DNA of 22,545 nt from DAOTVD01 sp034437075 (GCA_034437075.1 DAOTVD010000226.1:1-22545); one strand, 5' to 3'; numbered from the stretch's first letter, positions 15,233 through 22,407 are shown. The notes: generated from the sequence alone by a model not told the origin. Made by a program: numbers and translations.

Positions 15233-15283
15233 GCGCTTGCTTTTTCCAGGGTTGGCCAGAGCCTTAAGCGCTTGCTTTTTCCA
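15214..15283. repeat. 35-bp tandem duplication at the convergent glycosyltransferase/prfA junction
   Basis: Two head-to-tail 35-base units (15214-15248 and 15249-15283) differ at one base (C at 15229, T at 15264). Each unit encodes, on plus, the tail GWPEP-stop of the glycosyltransferase and, on minus, the LEKASA-stop tail of prfA. Only the outer copies are used. In each unit the two stops interlock within four bases. Confidence 0.95.
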
Positions 15284-16337
15284 GGGCTGCCAGACGCTGA
15301 GCTTCGCTAAATGTGGCCATTTCATCAATAAAATCATCCAGATCACCGTCCATCACGCGATCCAGATTATATTTGGTCAGGTTAATGCGATGGTCGGTGA
15401 CGCGATTTTCTTTGTAATTATATGTCCGAATCTTTTCGCTGCGGTCGCCGGTGCCCACTTGCGACCGGCGCTCGGCTTCTTGTTCTTGCATCTGGCGCTG
15501 AAGCTCAATCTCATAGAGGCGCGCCTTCAGAATTTGCAGCGCTTTTTCATAGTTCTGGTGTTGGCTACGTTGATCTTGGCATTCGGCCACAACGCCCGTG
15601 GGGATATGCGTCAGCCGGATGGCGGAGTCGGTCTTGTTGACGTGTTGCCCGCCTGCGCCAGAGGCCCGAAACGTATCGCGCCGGATGTCGTTCATATCTA
15701 ATTCAAATTCAATATCATCTACCTCGGCCAAGACGGCCACCGTAGCGGTGCTGGTATGCACGCGGCCTTGGCTTTCGGTAGCGGGCACACGCTGCACGCG
15801 ATGCGTCCCGCTTTCGTATTTCATGCGGCTGAAAACATCGCTACCTTTGATCTCGAAGACCAGCTTGCTGTAGCCGCCGACGCCCGTCTCGCTACTTTCG
15901 ATGACTTCCAGCTTCCAGCGGCGCTCTTCGGCGTAGCGGCTATACATGCGGAACAGGTCGCCTGCCCAGATACCTGCTTCGTCGCCGCCGGCTGCCGGGC
16001 GAATTTCGATGATGACGTCTTTGCCATCGCGCGGGTCTTTGGGCAGCAGCATCCGCTTAATGCGTTCTTCTAGCTCGGGGATTTCGTCTTCTAATTGCGT
16101 GATTTCTTCCAGCGCCATGTCGCCCAATTCGGGATCGTTGCGCAGGCTGCGTGCTTCTTCCAGGTCGCTTTGCATTTGCTTATAGCGCTGGAAGGTGTGC
16201 ACCAGGTCTTCCAGGCCCGCGCGTTCTTTAGAGAGTTCCGCCACGCGCTCATAATCGGACGCGACCTCTGGCTGGGCCAGCAGTTTCTCAATTTCGTAGT
16301 AGCGTGCTTCGATGCCCGCTAATTTTGCTTCCAACAT
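15264..16337 (-). CDS. prfA: Peptide chain release factor 1
   Basis: A 357-residue class I release factor, which reads UAA and UAG and triggers hydrolysis of the finished peptide from the ribosome. The codon-reading tripeptide PAT lies at 185-187 in RVPATESQGRVHTS and identifies RF1 rather than RF2 (which has SPF). The catalytic GGQ is at 229-231 in GAGGQHVNKTDSAIRL. The N-terminal coiled region and total length are standard. GGGGGA precedes the ATG. The RF methylase gene prmC, often just downstream of prfA, is absent; a glycosyltransferase gene converges here instead. The C-terminal codons lie in a tandem duplication. Confidence 0.97.
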   Translation of the reverse strand: MLEAKLAGIEARYYEIEKLLAQPEVASDYERVAELSKERAGLEDLVHTFQRYKQMQSDLEEARSLRNDPELGDMALEEITQLEDEIPELEERIKRMLLPKDPRDGKDVIIEIRPAAGGDEAGIWAGDLFRMYSRYAEERRWKLEVIESSETGVGGYSKLVFEIKGSDVFSRMKYESGTHRVQRVPATESQGRVHTSTATVAVLAEVDDIEFELDMNDIRRDTFRASGAGGQHVNKTDSAIRLTHIPTGVVAECQDQRSQHQNYEKALQILKARLYEIELQRQMQEQEAERRSQVGTGDRSEKIRTYNYKENRVTDHRINLTKYNLDRVMDGDLDDFIDEMATFSEAQRLAALEKASA

Positions 16338-16387
16338 GCGTATAGTCCCCCATGGGCACTTATGAAAAAAAGAGCAGTATCAAAAGG

Positions 16388-16416
16388 ATCATAGCAAACT
16401 GCGCCCTGTTTACCAA
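16388..16416 (-). promoter_or_regulatory. prfA promoter
   Basis: Minus strand TTGGTA (16416-16411), 17 bases, TATGAT (16393-16388), with TGC before the -10 (extended motif). Transcription is predicted near 16381, giving a leader of about 44 bases. The -35 overlaps the -35 of the divergent methyltransferase promoter. Confidence 0.65.
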
Positions 16417-16437
16417 GATTGGGCTTTGCTGTACAAT
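16409..16437 (+). promoter_or_regulatory. Promoter of methyltransferase gene, likely leaderless
   Basis: Plus strand TTTACC (16409-16414), 17 bases, TACAAT (16432-16437). Transcription would start about 16443-16445, one to three bases before the ATG at 16446, so the mRNA would have almost no leader. Confidence 0.6.
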
Positions 16438-16445
16438 CGCCAGTT

Positions 16446-17180
16446 ATGACACCTAACCCTTCATGCATGGCCGCTGAGCGCGGCGAGCCATCCTATGTAT
16501 GGCGCAGTGGCCAAGAACGGCGCTTGCAGATGATCGCCTCGGCAGTTGCCTTGCAGAACACACATATTCTGGAATTCGGCGCCGGGCTGGGCACTTATGC
16601 CACGCAATTCATGCAGCGCTACGCCGCGACCGTGGATGCGTTTGACATCGAAGCGCAGCGTGTCGCGCGGATGCAGGCCCATGTGCCGCGCGCGATTATC
16701 TCCCAAGGCGAAGCGCTGCCCTACCCTGATGATATATTTGACATTGTGTTTTCCAATGAAGTGATCGAGCATGTGCGGGATGATGCGCTAGCCGCGCGCG
16801 AGATGGTGCGCGTTGTGCGCTCCGGCGGCTATGTGCTGCTCTTTTGCCCGAATCGCTGGTATCCGTTCGAGACGCACGGCCACTATTGGCGCGGCGAATA
16901 TCACTTTGGCAACACACCGCTGATTAATTATCTGCCCGATCGTTGGCGCGACCAACTCGCGCCACATGTGCGGGCCTACACCGCCCAGGGACTGCGCGAC
17001 TTGTTCGCCGCGCTCCCCGTGGAGGTCGTGCAGCATACGCGCATTTTTGGCGGGTACGACAATATCGTGGCGCGTGCACCGCTGCTGGGCAAGTTCCTAC
17101 GCGGGGTGCTCTATCCGCTAGAGAAAACGCCCCTACGCTGGTTTGGCCTGTCGCATTGGTTGGTGCTGCGCAAGCATTAG
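16446..17180 (+). CDS. Class I SAM-dependent methyltransferase
   Basis: A 244-residue methyltransferase. Motif I is ILEFGAGLGTYA (41-52), the acidic ribose ligand is in DAFDIEA (64-70), and motif IV is PDDIFDIVFSNEVIEHV (94-110), followed by VRSGGYVLLFCPNRW (124-138). HGHYWRG and the following aromatic-rich segment may shape the substrate site; the type-11-like pattern suggests a lipid, quinone or sugar-linked substrate, unknown here. The start at 16446 is preferred to TTG 16419, which lies upstream of the predicted transcription start, and to ATG 16467; no ribosome site is visible, in line with a leaderless transcript. The stop interlocks with that of pyrH in TTAG (17177-17180). Confidence 0.87.
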   Translation: MTPNPSCMAAERGEPSYVWRSGQERRLQMIASAVALQNTHILEFGAGLGTYATQFMQRYAATVDAFDIEAQRVARMQAHVPRAIISQGEALPYPDDIFDIVFSNEVIEHVRDDALAAREMVRVVRSGGYVLLFCPNRWYPFETHGHYWRGEYHFGNTPLINYLPDRWRDQLAPHVRAYTAQGLRDLFAALPVEVVQHTRIFGGYDNIVARAPLLGKFLRGVLYPLEKTPLRWFGLSHWLVLRKH

Positions 17181-17938
17181 CCCGGCGGCGTCGGGTTGGC
17201 GATGTAGGTGCCGATGGTCTCGCCGCGCATGGCTTTTTCTAGCGCGTCGGGCTGCCAGAAATCGAGCACGATCATGGGCAGGTTGTTATCCATGCATAGG
17301 GATAACGCCGTCGCGTCCATCACTTTCAGGCCCCGGTTCAGCGCTTCCAGAAATGTCAGATGCGTGAAGCGCGTGGCATCGGGGTTGGTTTGCGGATCGT
17401 CCGTGTAGATGCCATCCACCTTGGTGGCTTTGATGAGCAAATCGGCGTTGATCTCCATACAGCGCAACACCCCGGCGGTATCCGTAGTGAAATAGGGATT
17501 GCCCGTGCCCCCCGTGAGGATCACCACCCGGCCCTTTTCCATATGTCGGATCGCGCGCAGGCGGATGTAGGGCTCGGCGACTTTGTTCATCTCTACCGCC
17601 GTTTGCACGCGGCTGGGGACGCCCAAGCGTTCGAGCGCATCTTGCAACGCCAGGCCGTTCATCACAGTGGCAATCATGCCCATATGGTCGGCGGTGGATT
17701 GATCCATACCGCGCTTGACGCCGATATTGCCGCGCCACAGATTCCCCGCGCCGATCACAATCGCCACCTGGATGCCCATCTCCACGACGGTCTTGATCCG
17801 TTCGGCAATCCCGCTGGCTTTTTCGGGGTCGATGCCAAATCCATTATCACTGGCCATAAATTCCCCACTGAGCTTGATTAGCACACGCTGGTAGCGGGGT
17901 TGCCCATTTTGTTGAGCCGAAGGGGGTAAAACGCTCAT
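17177..17938 (-). CDS. pyrH: UMP kinase
   Basis: A 253-residue bacterial UMP kinase of the amino-acid-kinase superfamily, converting UMP and ATP to UDP for RNA and nucleotide-sugar synthesis. Visible motifs are VLIKLSGE (19-26), the VIGAGNLWRG UMP/ATP loop (61-70), DHMGMIATVMNGLAL (84-98), LTGGTGNPYFTTDTA (141-155) and KATKVDGIYTDDP (170-182). The start at 17938 was chosen for the AAGAGGT just upstream; a TTG at 17977 falls in the terminator hairpin and is rejected. The N-terminus carries about 15 extra residues rich in Gln and Pro. It follows tsf, but a terminator separates them; frr, the frequent next gene, is missing. Confidence 0.95.
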   Translation of the reverse strand: MSVLPPSAQQNGQPRYQRVLIKLSGEFMASDNGFGIDPEKASGIAERIKTVVEMGIQVAIVIGAGNLWRGNIGVKRGMDQSTADHMGMIATVMNGLALQDALERLGVPSRVQTAVEMNKVAEPYIRLRAIRHMEKGRVVILTGGTGNPYFTTDTAGVLRCMEINADLLIKATKVDGIYTDDPQTNPDATRFTHLTFLEALNRGLKVMDATALSLCMDNNLPMIVLDFWQPDALEKAMRGETIGTYIANPTPPG

Positions 17939-17970
17939 GCTGACCTCTTGCTGATCTATCTTACGCAAGG

Positions 17971-17998
17971 CAAACAAAAGGGGACGTTCAGTCCCCTT
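17971..17998 (-). terminator. Intrinsic terminator downstream of tsf
   Basis: Read on the minus strand: AAGGGGAC (17998-17991), 5-base loop, GTCCCCTT (17985-17978), then a T-rich tail TTTGTTTG. The eight-pair perfect stem lies 12 bases after the tsf stop and 33 bases before the pyrH start. It probably ends most rpsB-tsf transcripts, with partial read-through or a separate promoter for pyrH. Confidence 0.8.
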
Positions 17999-18009
17999 AA
18001 ATGGTGGTG

Positions 18010-18633
18010 TTAGTCCGCGACTTCGGGCGCTTCATCCCCGGCTTCGCCAAGTTCGAAGCGTTCGAAGCGTCGGACGATGACATTTTCGCCGACTTCGGCA
18101 ACCACGGCTTTGCGCAAGTCTTCAATCGTCTGTTTGTCGTCCATGATGAAAGGCTGTTCCATCAGGCAGATTTCCTCAAAGAACTTGTTCATGCGCCCAT
18201 CGATCATCTTATCGACGACGTTTTCGGGTTTGCCCTCTTGCAGGGCTCGCTGGCGCTGGGTCTCGCGTTCGGCTTCGACAACCTGCGCGGGGACGTCATC
18301 GCGTGTTAGGTAGCGAGGGGCCAGGTTCGCGATATGCAACGAGAGTTGATGCGCAAAATGCTTGAACGGCTCGGTATTGGCCACAAAGTCTGTCTCGCAA
18401 TTGACCTCAACCATCACGGCAAGGCGCCCGTCATGATGCTGGTAGGTTTGTACGATACCCTCATTCGCCGTACGCCCCGCTTTTTTAGCGGCTTTGGCCA
18501 GCCCTTTTTGGCGCAGAAACTCGGCAGCAGCGCTCATGTCGCCGTTGTTTTCTTGCAATGCCTTCTTACAATCGAGCGGGCCAGCCCCCGTCATCTCGCG
18601 GAGTTCTTTGACCATCGCCGCTGTGATTTCCAT
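18010..18633 (-). CDS. tsf: Elongation factor Ts
   Basis: A 207-residue EF-Ts, the guanine-nucleotide exchange factor of EF-Tu. It starts with the UBA-like N-terminal domain (MEITAAMVKELREMTGAGPLD..KKAL) and has the EF-Tu-contacting CETDFVAN motif (79-86). At about 200 residues it is the short form, with a reduced core compared with the longer (about 280-residue) E. coli protein, as also seen in Thermus. AGGAG lies 11 bases before the ATG. It follows rpsB by 72 bases, the conserved bacterial order, and is followed by a strong terminator. Confidence 0.97.
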   Translation of the reverse strand: MEITAAMVKELREMTGAGPLDCKKALQENNGDMSAAAEFLRQKGLAKAAKKAGRTANEGIVQTYQHHDGRLAVMVEVNCETDFVANTEPFKHFAHQLSLHIANLAPRYLTRDDVPAQVVEAERETQRQRALQEGKPENVVDKMIDGRMNKFFEEICLMEQPFIMDDKQTIEDLRKAVVAEVGENVIVRRFERFELGEAGDEAPEVAD

Positions 18634-18705
18634 AGGTGCATTTTCTCCTTTTATGTGCAGGTCATGTGTATAAACACGTCATGTGCTCGGTACGCGCAGG
18701 CCGGG

Positions 18706-19554
18706 TTATGCCTGTTCGTCGTCGTCGTCGAAGTCTAGTTCACCTTCGCGCAGCTTCGCCAGGGTAGATTGCCCCAGGTAGGCTTCGTCGTCGTCATAAT
18801 CGTCGTAGCGCCCACTATCCATGGCCTCGGCAAACGCGACGGACTCATCGGCCTGGCCACTATCTTTGCGCATATTCTGCCCTTCGATCACCGCATCAGA
18901 AATTGCCTGGGTCAGCAACCGAATAGAGCGAATCGCGTCGTCGTTGGCCGGGATAATGTAATCGACCAGGTCGGGATTACTGTTGGTATCCACCAGGGCA
19001 ATGATGGGAATGCGTAGCGAGTTGGCCTCGCGCACGGCGGTATGTTCGCGCAAAACATCTACGATGAACAGCATCGATGGCAAACGATCCATATTGCGGA
19101 TGCCGCCCAGGCGCACCAGCAAGCGGTCGATCTCGCGCTGTTTCATCAGGCGTTCTTTTTTGGTCAGGCGGTCGAAAATGCCGTCTTCGCGGTCGCGTTC
19201 CAGGCTCTTGAGCGCCTCAATGCGTTGGCGAATTGTCTTCCAGTTGGTGAGCGTGCCACCTAGCCAGCGCTGGTTCACGTAGGGCATGCCGCAGCGTAAC
19301 GCTTCGGCCTCCACGGTTTCCATCGCTTGGCGTTTGGTGCCCACGAAGAGGATCGTCCCCCCGCGCATGACTTGGTCGCGCACAGTATCATGGATGACAT
19401 GCAAGTTGGCCAAGGTTTGTTGCAGGTCGATAATATGTACCCCATTCCGCTCGGTGAAGATGAAGGGGTCCATTTTGGGGTCCCACTTGCGTGCTCGGTG
19501 GCCGAAGTGCACACCGGATTCCAGCAAGTGTTTCATACTGACATTGGTTGGCAT
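18706..19554 (-). CDS. rpsB: 30S ribosomal protein S2 with acidic C-terminal tail
   Basis: A 282-residue S2 of the small ribosomal subunit. Typical blocks are LLESGVHFGHR (10-20), WDPKMDPFIF, RNGVHIIDLQQT, ILFVGTK, RWLGGTLTNW, and DTNSNPDLVDYIIPANDDAIRS. From about residue 231 a tail of some 50 residues follows, very rich in Asp and Glu (YDDYDDDEAY and FDDDDEQA), absent from E. coli S2. AGGAA precedes the ATG. It is the first gene of the rpsB-tsf unit, driven by a near-consensus promoter at 19674-19701 with a 113-base leader that can fold into a hairpin. Confidence 0.97.
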   Translation of the reverse strand: MPTNVSMKHLLESGVHFGHRARKWDPKMDPFIFTERNGVHIIDLQQTLANLHVIHDTVRDQVMRGGTILFVGTKRQAMETVEAEALRCGMPYVNQRWLGGTLTNWKTIRQRIEALKSLERDREDGIFDRLTKKERLMKQREIDRLLVRLGGIRNMDRLPSMLFIVDVLREHTAVREANSLRIPIIALVDTNSNPDLVDYIIPANDDAIRSIRLLTQAISDAVIEGQNMRKDSGQADESVAFAEAMDSGRYDDYDDDEAYLGQSTLAKLREGELDFDDDDEQA

Positions 19555-19601
19555 ATGATTGTTCCTGTCGATTGTGTTTTAGCGTTCATATCCATCCCCC
19601 C

Positions 19602-19633
19602 GAACGACAACCCATGGTGGGCAACACACGTTC
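19602..19633 (-). promoter_or_regulatory. Hairpin in the rpsB mRNA leader
   Basis: In the predicted rpsB leader, GAACG (19633-19629) can pair with CGTTC (19606-19602), and an inner CCCA/TGGG closes a 3-base loop, with an unpaired internal section. Some bacteria control rpsB by S2 binding its leader; this hairpin is a candidate site, unproven. Confidence 0.3.
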
Positions 19634-19673
19634 AGTCAGGATATGTGGTTTTAGGATATTGATCCGGTGACGG

Positions 19674-19701
19674 ATTGTAGCATAGGGGGGGATGATGTCA
19701 A
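19674..19701 (-). promoter_or_regulatory. Strong promoter of rpsB-tsf
   Basis: Minus strand perfect TTGACA (19701-19696), 16-base spacer, TACAAT (19679-19674) with an extended TGC just before the -10. Transcription is predicted near 19667. The spacer contains a run of seven C (minus strand), so slippage could change spacing. Confidence 0.8.
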
Positions 19702-19736
19702 GCCTAGTACGACCGCTGTGCGCAGAGGCTATAGTA

Positions 19737-19745
19737 TGCCATAAT
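19737..19745 (+). promoter_or_regulatory. Possible extended -10 for bactofilin gene
   Basis: TGC-CATAAT on the plus strand, 55 bases before the bactofilin ATG. No good -35 is visible, so this is tentative. Confidence 0.3.
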
Positions 19746-19800
19746 CGTCCTCGTACAGCAGACCAGACTCACCCGAAAATAGATCAAAGGATGGGCAATC

Positions 19801-20436
19801 ATGACTTTATTTGGTGGTAAACGAGCACAAAAGACGGCGCTTTCGGTCATGCAAGCCGATGAAACGGGCCAACCCGGCGGGAGTGCGCCCAAAGCGCCGA
19901 TGATGGCGCGCAAAACTGTCGGCTTCGAAACCGTCATCGGGGCGAATACGACCCTTCATGGCGAATTGCGCACCCAAGCCGATGTGCGGATTGATGGCAC
20001 ATTCGAGGGCACGTTAGAGATCGAAGGCAATGTCTTGGTGGGTGAAACGGGCAAAGTCAGCGCGGACATCCACGCTAAGAATGTGTCTGTGGCGGGCGCT
20101 GTGCGGGGCGATATCAGCGGCAAAAAGGTGCAGATTTTGCGTAGCGCGCGCGTCTGGGGCAATATCAGCGCTTCGGCCATCACCACCGAAGAGGGCGCGT
20201 TCATTGATGGCAAACTGAGCATGACCCAGCACGAAGCCTCTGTGCAAACTCTGGCTGCGACGACCCTGCCCATGCCCGAAGCCCACGAGGCGACGCCTTT
20301 GCAAGCCGCTACGCAAACAGACCAAGCGGATGATGACTTAGAGATTGTCGAGGGCGAACCCGTAGACGAGAACGACGAGACCCCATCCGATGCTGATGAG
20401 GATACGCCGCCGAAGGACAAGCCCTCAGCGCTTTAG
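19801..20436 (+). CDS. Bactofilin
   Basis: A 211-residue polymer-forming cytoskeletal protein. The central region, about residues 41-143, has the regular short-strand pattern of the bactofilin beta-helix (TVIGANTTLHGEL, DVRIDGTFEGTLEIEGNVLVGETGKVSADIHA given here in parts as TVIGAN, RIDGTFEG and VLVGETG). Flanking tails are low-complexity; the C-terminal tail (about 160-211) is acidic and proline-rich. Family knowledge: bactofilins form filaments without nucleotide and organise cell-shape or envelope machinery at the membrane. AAAGG lies upstream of the ATG. It is divergent from rpsB and overlaps the convergent small membrane-protein gene by 12 bp. Confidence 0.93.
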   Translation: MTLFGGKRAQKTALSVMQADETGQPGGSAPKAPMMARKTVGFETVIGANTTLHGELRTQADVRIDGTFEGTLEIEGNVLVGETGKVSADIHAKNVSVAGAVRGDISGKKVQILRSARVWGNISASAITTEEGAFIDGKLSMTQHEASVQTLAATTLPMPEAHEATPLQAATQTDQADDDLEIVEGEPVDENDETPSDADEDTPPKDKPSAL

Positions 20437-20907
20437 GGTTTGTTGTAACCACAGGTGTAAACGTTGCGTGCTGGGGGACGTTTCTTCCACATAGCGGCTA
20501 TAGAGCGCACCAGCGAACAAAAACAACGTAATCACCAGCCCGGTGATGGCGCCCCCGGTGCCGTAAAAGGCACCACCCATTAGCGGCGCGGCCACCAGCA
20601 AGAATAAGATGAATCCTAAAAATGAGGGATTATTGATGACCTGCCCGGTGACCTGCGTACCGCCGTCATCACGCGGCACAAGCCGCCCTTGAAAAGGGCG
20701 TTCGGTGGGCACACGCCGATTCCGCAGCCAAAAAAACCCGCCCGCCAGCCGTAAGCGATAGGGCTTGGCGCCTACGGGGATGCGATTCTCCCAAGGGACG
20801 GTTTCGGCCTTCAGGCGGGCCTGGCACTCTGGCACCGAGAGCGTCGTATGAAAATCCACGGGGGGGCCGATGCGCGTATACCAGGCCCACAGGCGACCCA
20901 GAGCCAT
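20425..20907 (-). CDS. Small two-TM membrane protein of unknown function
   Basis: A 160-residue protein with an N-terminal soluble region of about 95 residues (VDFHTTLSVPECQARLKAET, RLRLAGGFFWLRN, FQGRLVP, GTQVTGQV) and two hydrophobic segments (about 96-115 and 118-136), then a short polar tail. The soluble part resembles the two-stranded repeats of small bacterial membrane proteins of unknown function; no family is named. It is coupled to tatC by TAATG (20905-20909), which suggests cotranscription with nusB and tatC. Confidence 0.75.
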   Translation of the reverse strand: MALGRLWAWYTRIGPPVDFHTTLSVPECQARLKAETVPWENRIPVGAKPYRLRLAGGFFWLRNRRVPTERPFQGRLVPRDDGGTQVTGQVINNPSFLGFILFLLVAAPLMGGAFYGTGGAITGLVITLFLFAGALYSRYVEETSPSTQRLHLWLQQTLKR

Positions 20908-21737
20908 TAGGGGGTCTCGGGGTCTGCCGTGCGGCGGCGATAGGCCACAGCCGTCAGGACGATACTGAGCGCATACAGCACCAGCAAAGGCGCTACCACC
21001 AACAGCATATTAAATGGATCAACCGTGGGGGTAATCAGCGCGGCCACAATGGTCATGATGACCACGGCCAAGCGCCAATTCTGGATGAGCAAACCAGGGC
21101 CGATAAGCCCGATGCGCGCCAAAACGAAAAACACGACCGGCATCTCGAATGAAACGCCCATCCAGAATAATAACGCGGTCAGAAAGGCGATATATTCGGG
21201 GGCCGTCCATTGGGGCTCGAAGACCGAGCCCATAAAGTCGCGCAAGAACGGAATAGCCGTCGGCACCAACACGAACCACGCGAACGCCACGCCAATCAAA
21301 AACAAGAGGGTGATGGCCGGCAACGCGGTTAAGACGATGCGCCGCTCTTTGTTCGTTAGGCCGGGCATGATGAACATCATCAGTTGATAGGTCGCATACG
21401 GCATGGTCACGATACCCGCCACCATCAGCGCGACGCGAAAATACATCACCACACTATCGGTAGGGCGCAGCAAAACCAGTTCGCATTCACACGGGACGAT
21501 CAGATATTGCAAGAGCGGCTCGATGATGACCGTACTCGCGAGCAGCACTAACACGAGGACGATAATCACGCGAAACAGCCGCGCGCGCAGTTCCTCGACA
21601 TGCTCCAGCAGGCCCATCTGCGCGCCAGAGCCGTCCTGGGTGAAGCGGCTAGGCCGCAGTGGTGGTGCGCTCGTTTGGGGCGGGTCGCTATTCGTAGGCT
21701 TTAAGGTAGGTGCCCAACTCGGCTTTGATTTCGTCAT
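20907..21737 (-). CDS. tatC: Sec-independent protein translocase TatC
   Basis: A 276-residue integral membrane protein, the signal-peptide receptor of the Tat pathway that exports folded proteins. Residues known to matter in E. coli are in place: Glu49 in LLEHVEELRARL (the Glu15 equivalent), Glu131 in PGLTNKERR (Glu103) and Glu198 in GVSFEMPVVF (Glu170). Six hydrophobic spans follow. An N-terminal Pro-rich extension of about 40 residues is unusual; starting at ATG 21737 overlaps nusB by 50 bp, and ATG 21617 (MGLLEHVEEL) is an alternative that would remove both the extension and the overlap. Ribosome sites are weak for both. tatA/tatB are not in the window. Confidence 0.93.
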   Translation of the reverse strand: MTKSKPSWAPTLKPTNSDPPQTSAPPLRPSRFTQDGSGAQMGLLEHVEELRARLFRVIIVLVLVLLASTVIIEPLLQYLIVPCECELVLLRPTDSVVMYFRVALMVAGIVTMPYATYQLMMFIMPGLTNKERRIVLTALPAITLLFLIGVAFAWFVLVPTAIPFLRDFMGSVFEPQWTAPEYIAFLTALLFWMGVSFEMPVVFFVLARIGLIGPGLLIQNWRLAVVIMTIVAALITPTVDPFNMLLVVAPLLVLYALSIVLTAVAYRRRTADPETP

Positions 21738-22407
21738 ACTGTTCCATTAATGTCCCTAATACGCCATTCACGAAAGCCGCCGACCCTTCTGCGCCAAACA
21801 ATTTGGCCAGTTCGACCCCTTCATAAATAGCCACACGCCAGGGGGCTTCTTGCGCGATGCCGAATTCATAAAGCGCCAAGCGCAGAATATTGCGGTCGAT
21901 GATGGCTACTTGCTGGATTGGCCAATCGGGGGCGTGCCGCTGGAGGATGTCATCAAGCATTTGGCGGTGTTTGATGACCCCATTTACCAGGGCGTGCACC
22001 ATGTGCTGGCGCTCTAGCGGCAAGAGGTCCTCATCGGTTTCGAAACGCAAGTCATCGGCGTTGATTTCGGGCACCATTTCTTGGCGGATGAGTTCGGCGA
22101 TATGTTCGTCGGTGATGTCGTCTTCTAACATATCTTGGGTGAACATGTCGATAATGACCTGATGCACCCTGTCGCGTGTTTCGGGGGGCATGTTTAGCGC
22201 GACGAACATATCCTGAGGTGCGCCATGCGGAATAGTGAGTTGGTGCCGGGCACGCAAAGCCAAATAGCCTAATAGACGCACATCGGGTTGGCGAATATCG
22301 AGAGCACTGGCGAAGTGCAAGACATCGTCTGGTGAATGGCGGGCCAGGTCGATCTCATATAGGGCTTGCAGGCTCATCCCACGCACCAAGCGGCGGACAT
22401 CAATCAT
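21688..22407 (-). CDS. nusB: NusB antitermination factor, enlarged
   Basis: A 239-residue protein with NusB ends. The N-terminus RRLVRGMSLQALYEID (5-20) matches the family RNA-binding start. The C-terminal half HALVNGVIKHRQMLDDILQRHAPDWP, IDRNILRLALYEF, VAIYEGVELAKLFG and FVNGVLGTL is classic NusB. Family knowledge: with NusE/S10 it binds boxA RNA and supports rRNA transcription antitermination. Typical NusB has about 130-160 residues; here about 80 extra residues lie between roughly 25 and 130, predicted helical and acidic. It overlaps the upstream Asp23/Gls24 gene as ATGA. Confidence 0.9.
   Translation of the reverse strand: MIDVRRLVRGMSLQALYEIDLARHSPDDVLHFASALDIRQPDVRLLGYLALRARHQLTIPHGAPQDMFVALNMPPETRDRVHQVIIDMFTQDMLEDDITDEHIAELIRQEMVPEINADDLRFETDEDLLPLERQHMVHALVNGVIKHRQMLDDILQRHAPDWPIQQVAIIDRNILRLALYEFGIAQEAPWRVAIYEGVELAKLFGAEGSAAFVNGVLGTLMEQYDEIKAELGTYLKAYE

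Noticed and set aside
15233..15263. Terminator between glycosyltransferase and prfA
   Set aside because: T-runs occur after the palindrome AAGCGCTT, but no stable stem-loop with a proper tail is formed; the repeat structure explains the sequence better.
15087..15701. 204-codon plus-strand frame over the 3' half of prfA
   Set aside because: Antisense to an unmistakable RF1 gene; hydrophobic stretches are a by-product of the reverse frame.
17360..17881. 173-codon plus-strand frame inside pyrH
   Set aside because: His-rich antisense shadow of a conserved gene with no ribosome site.
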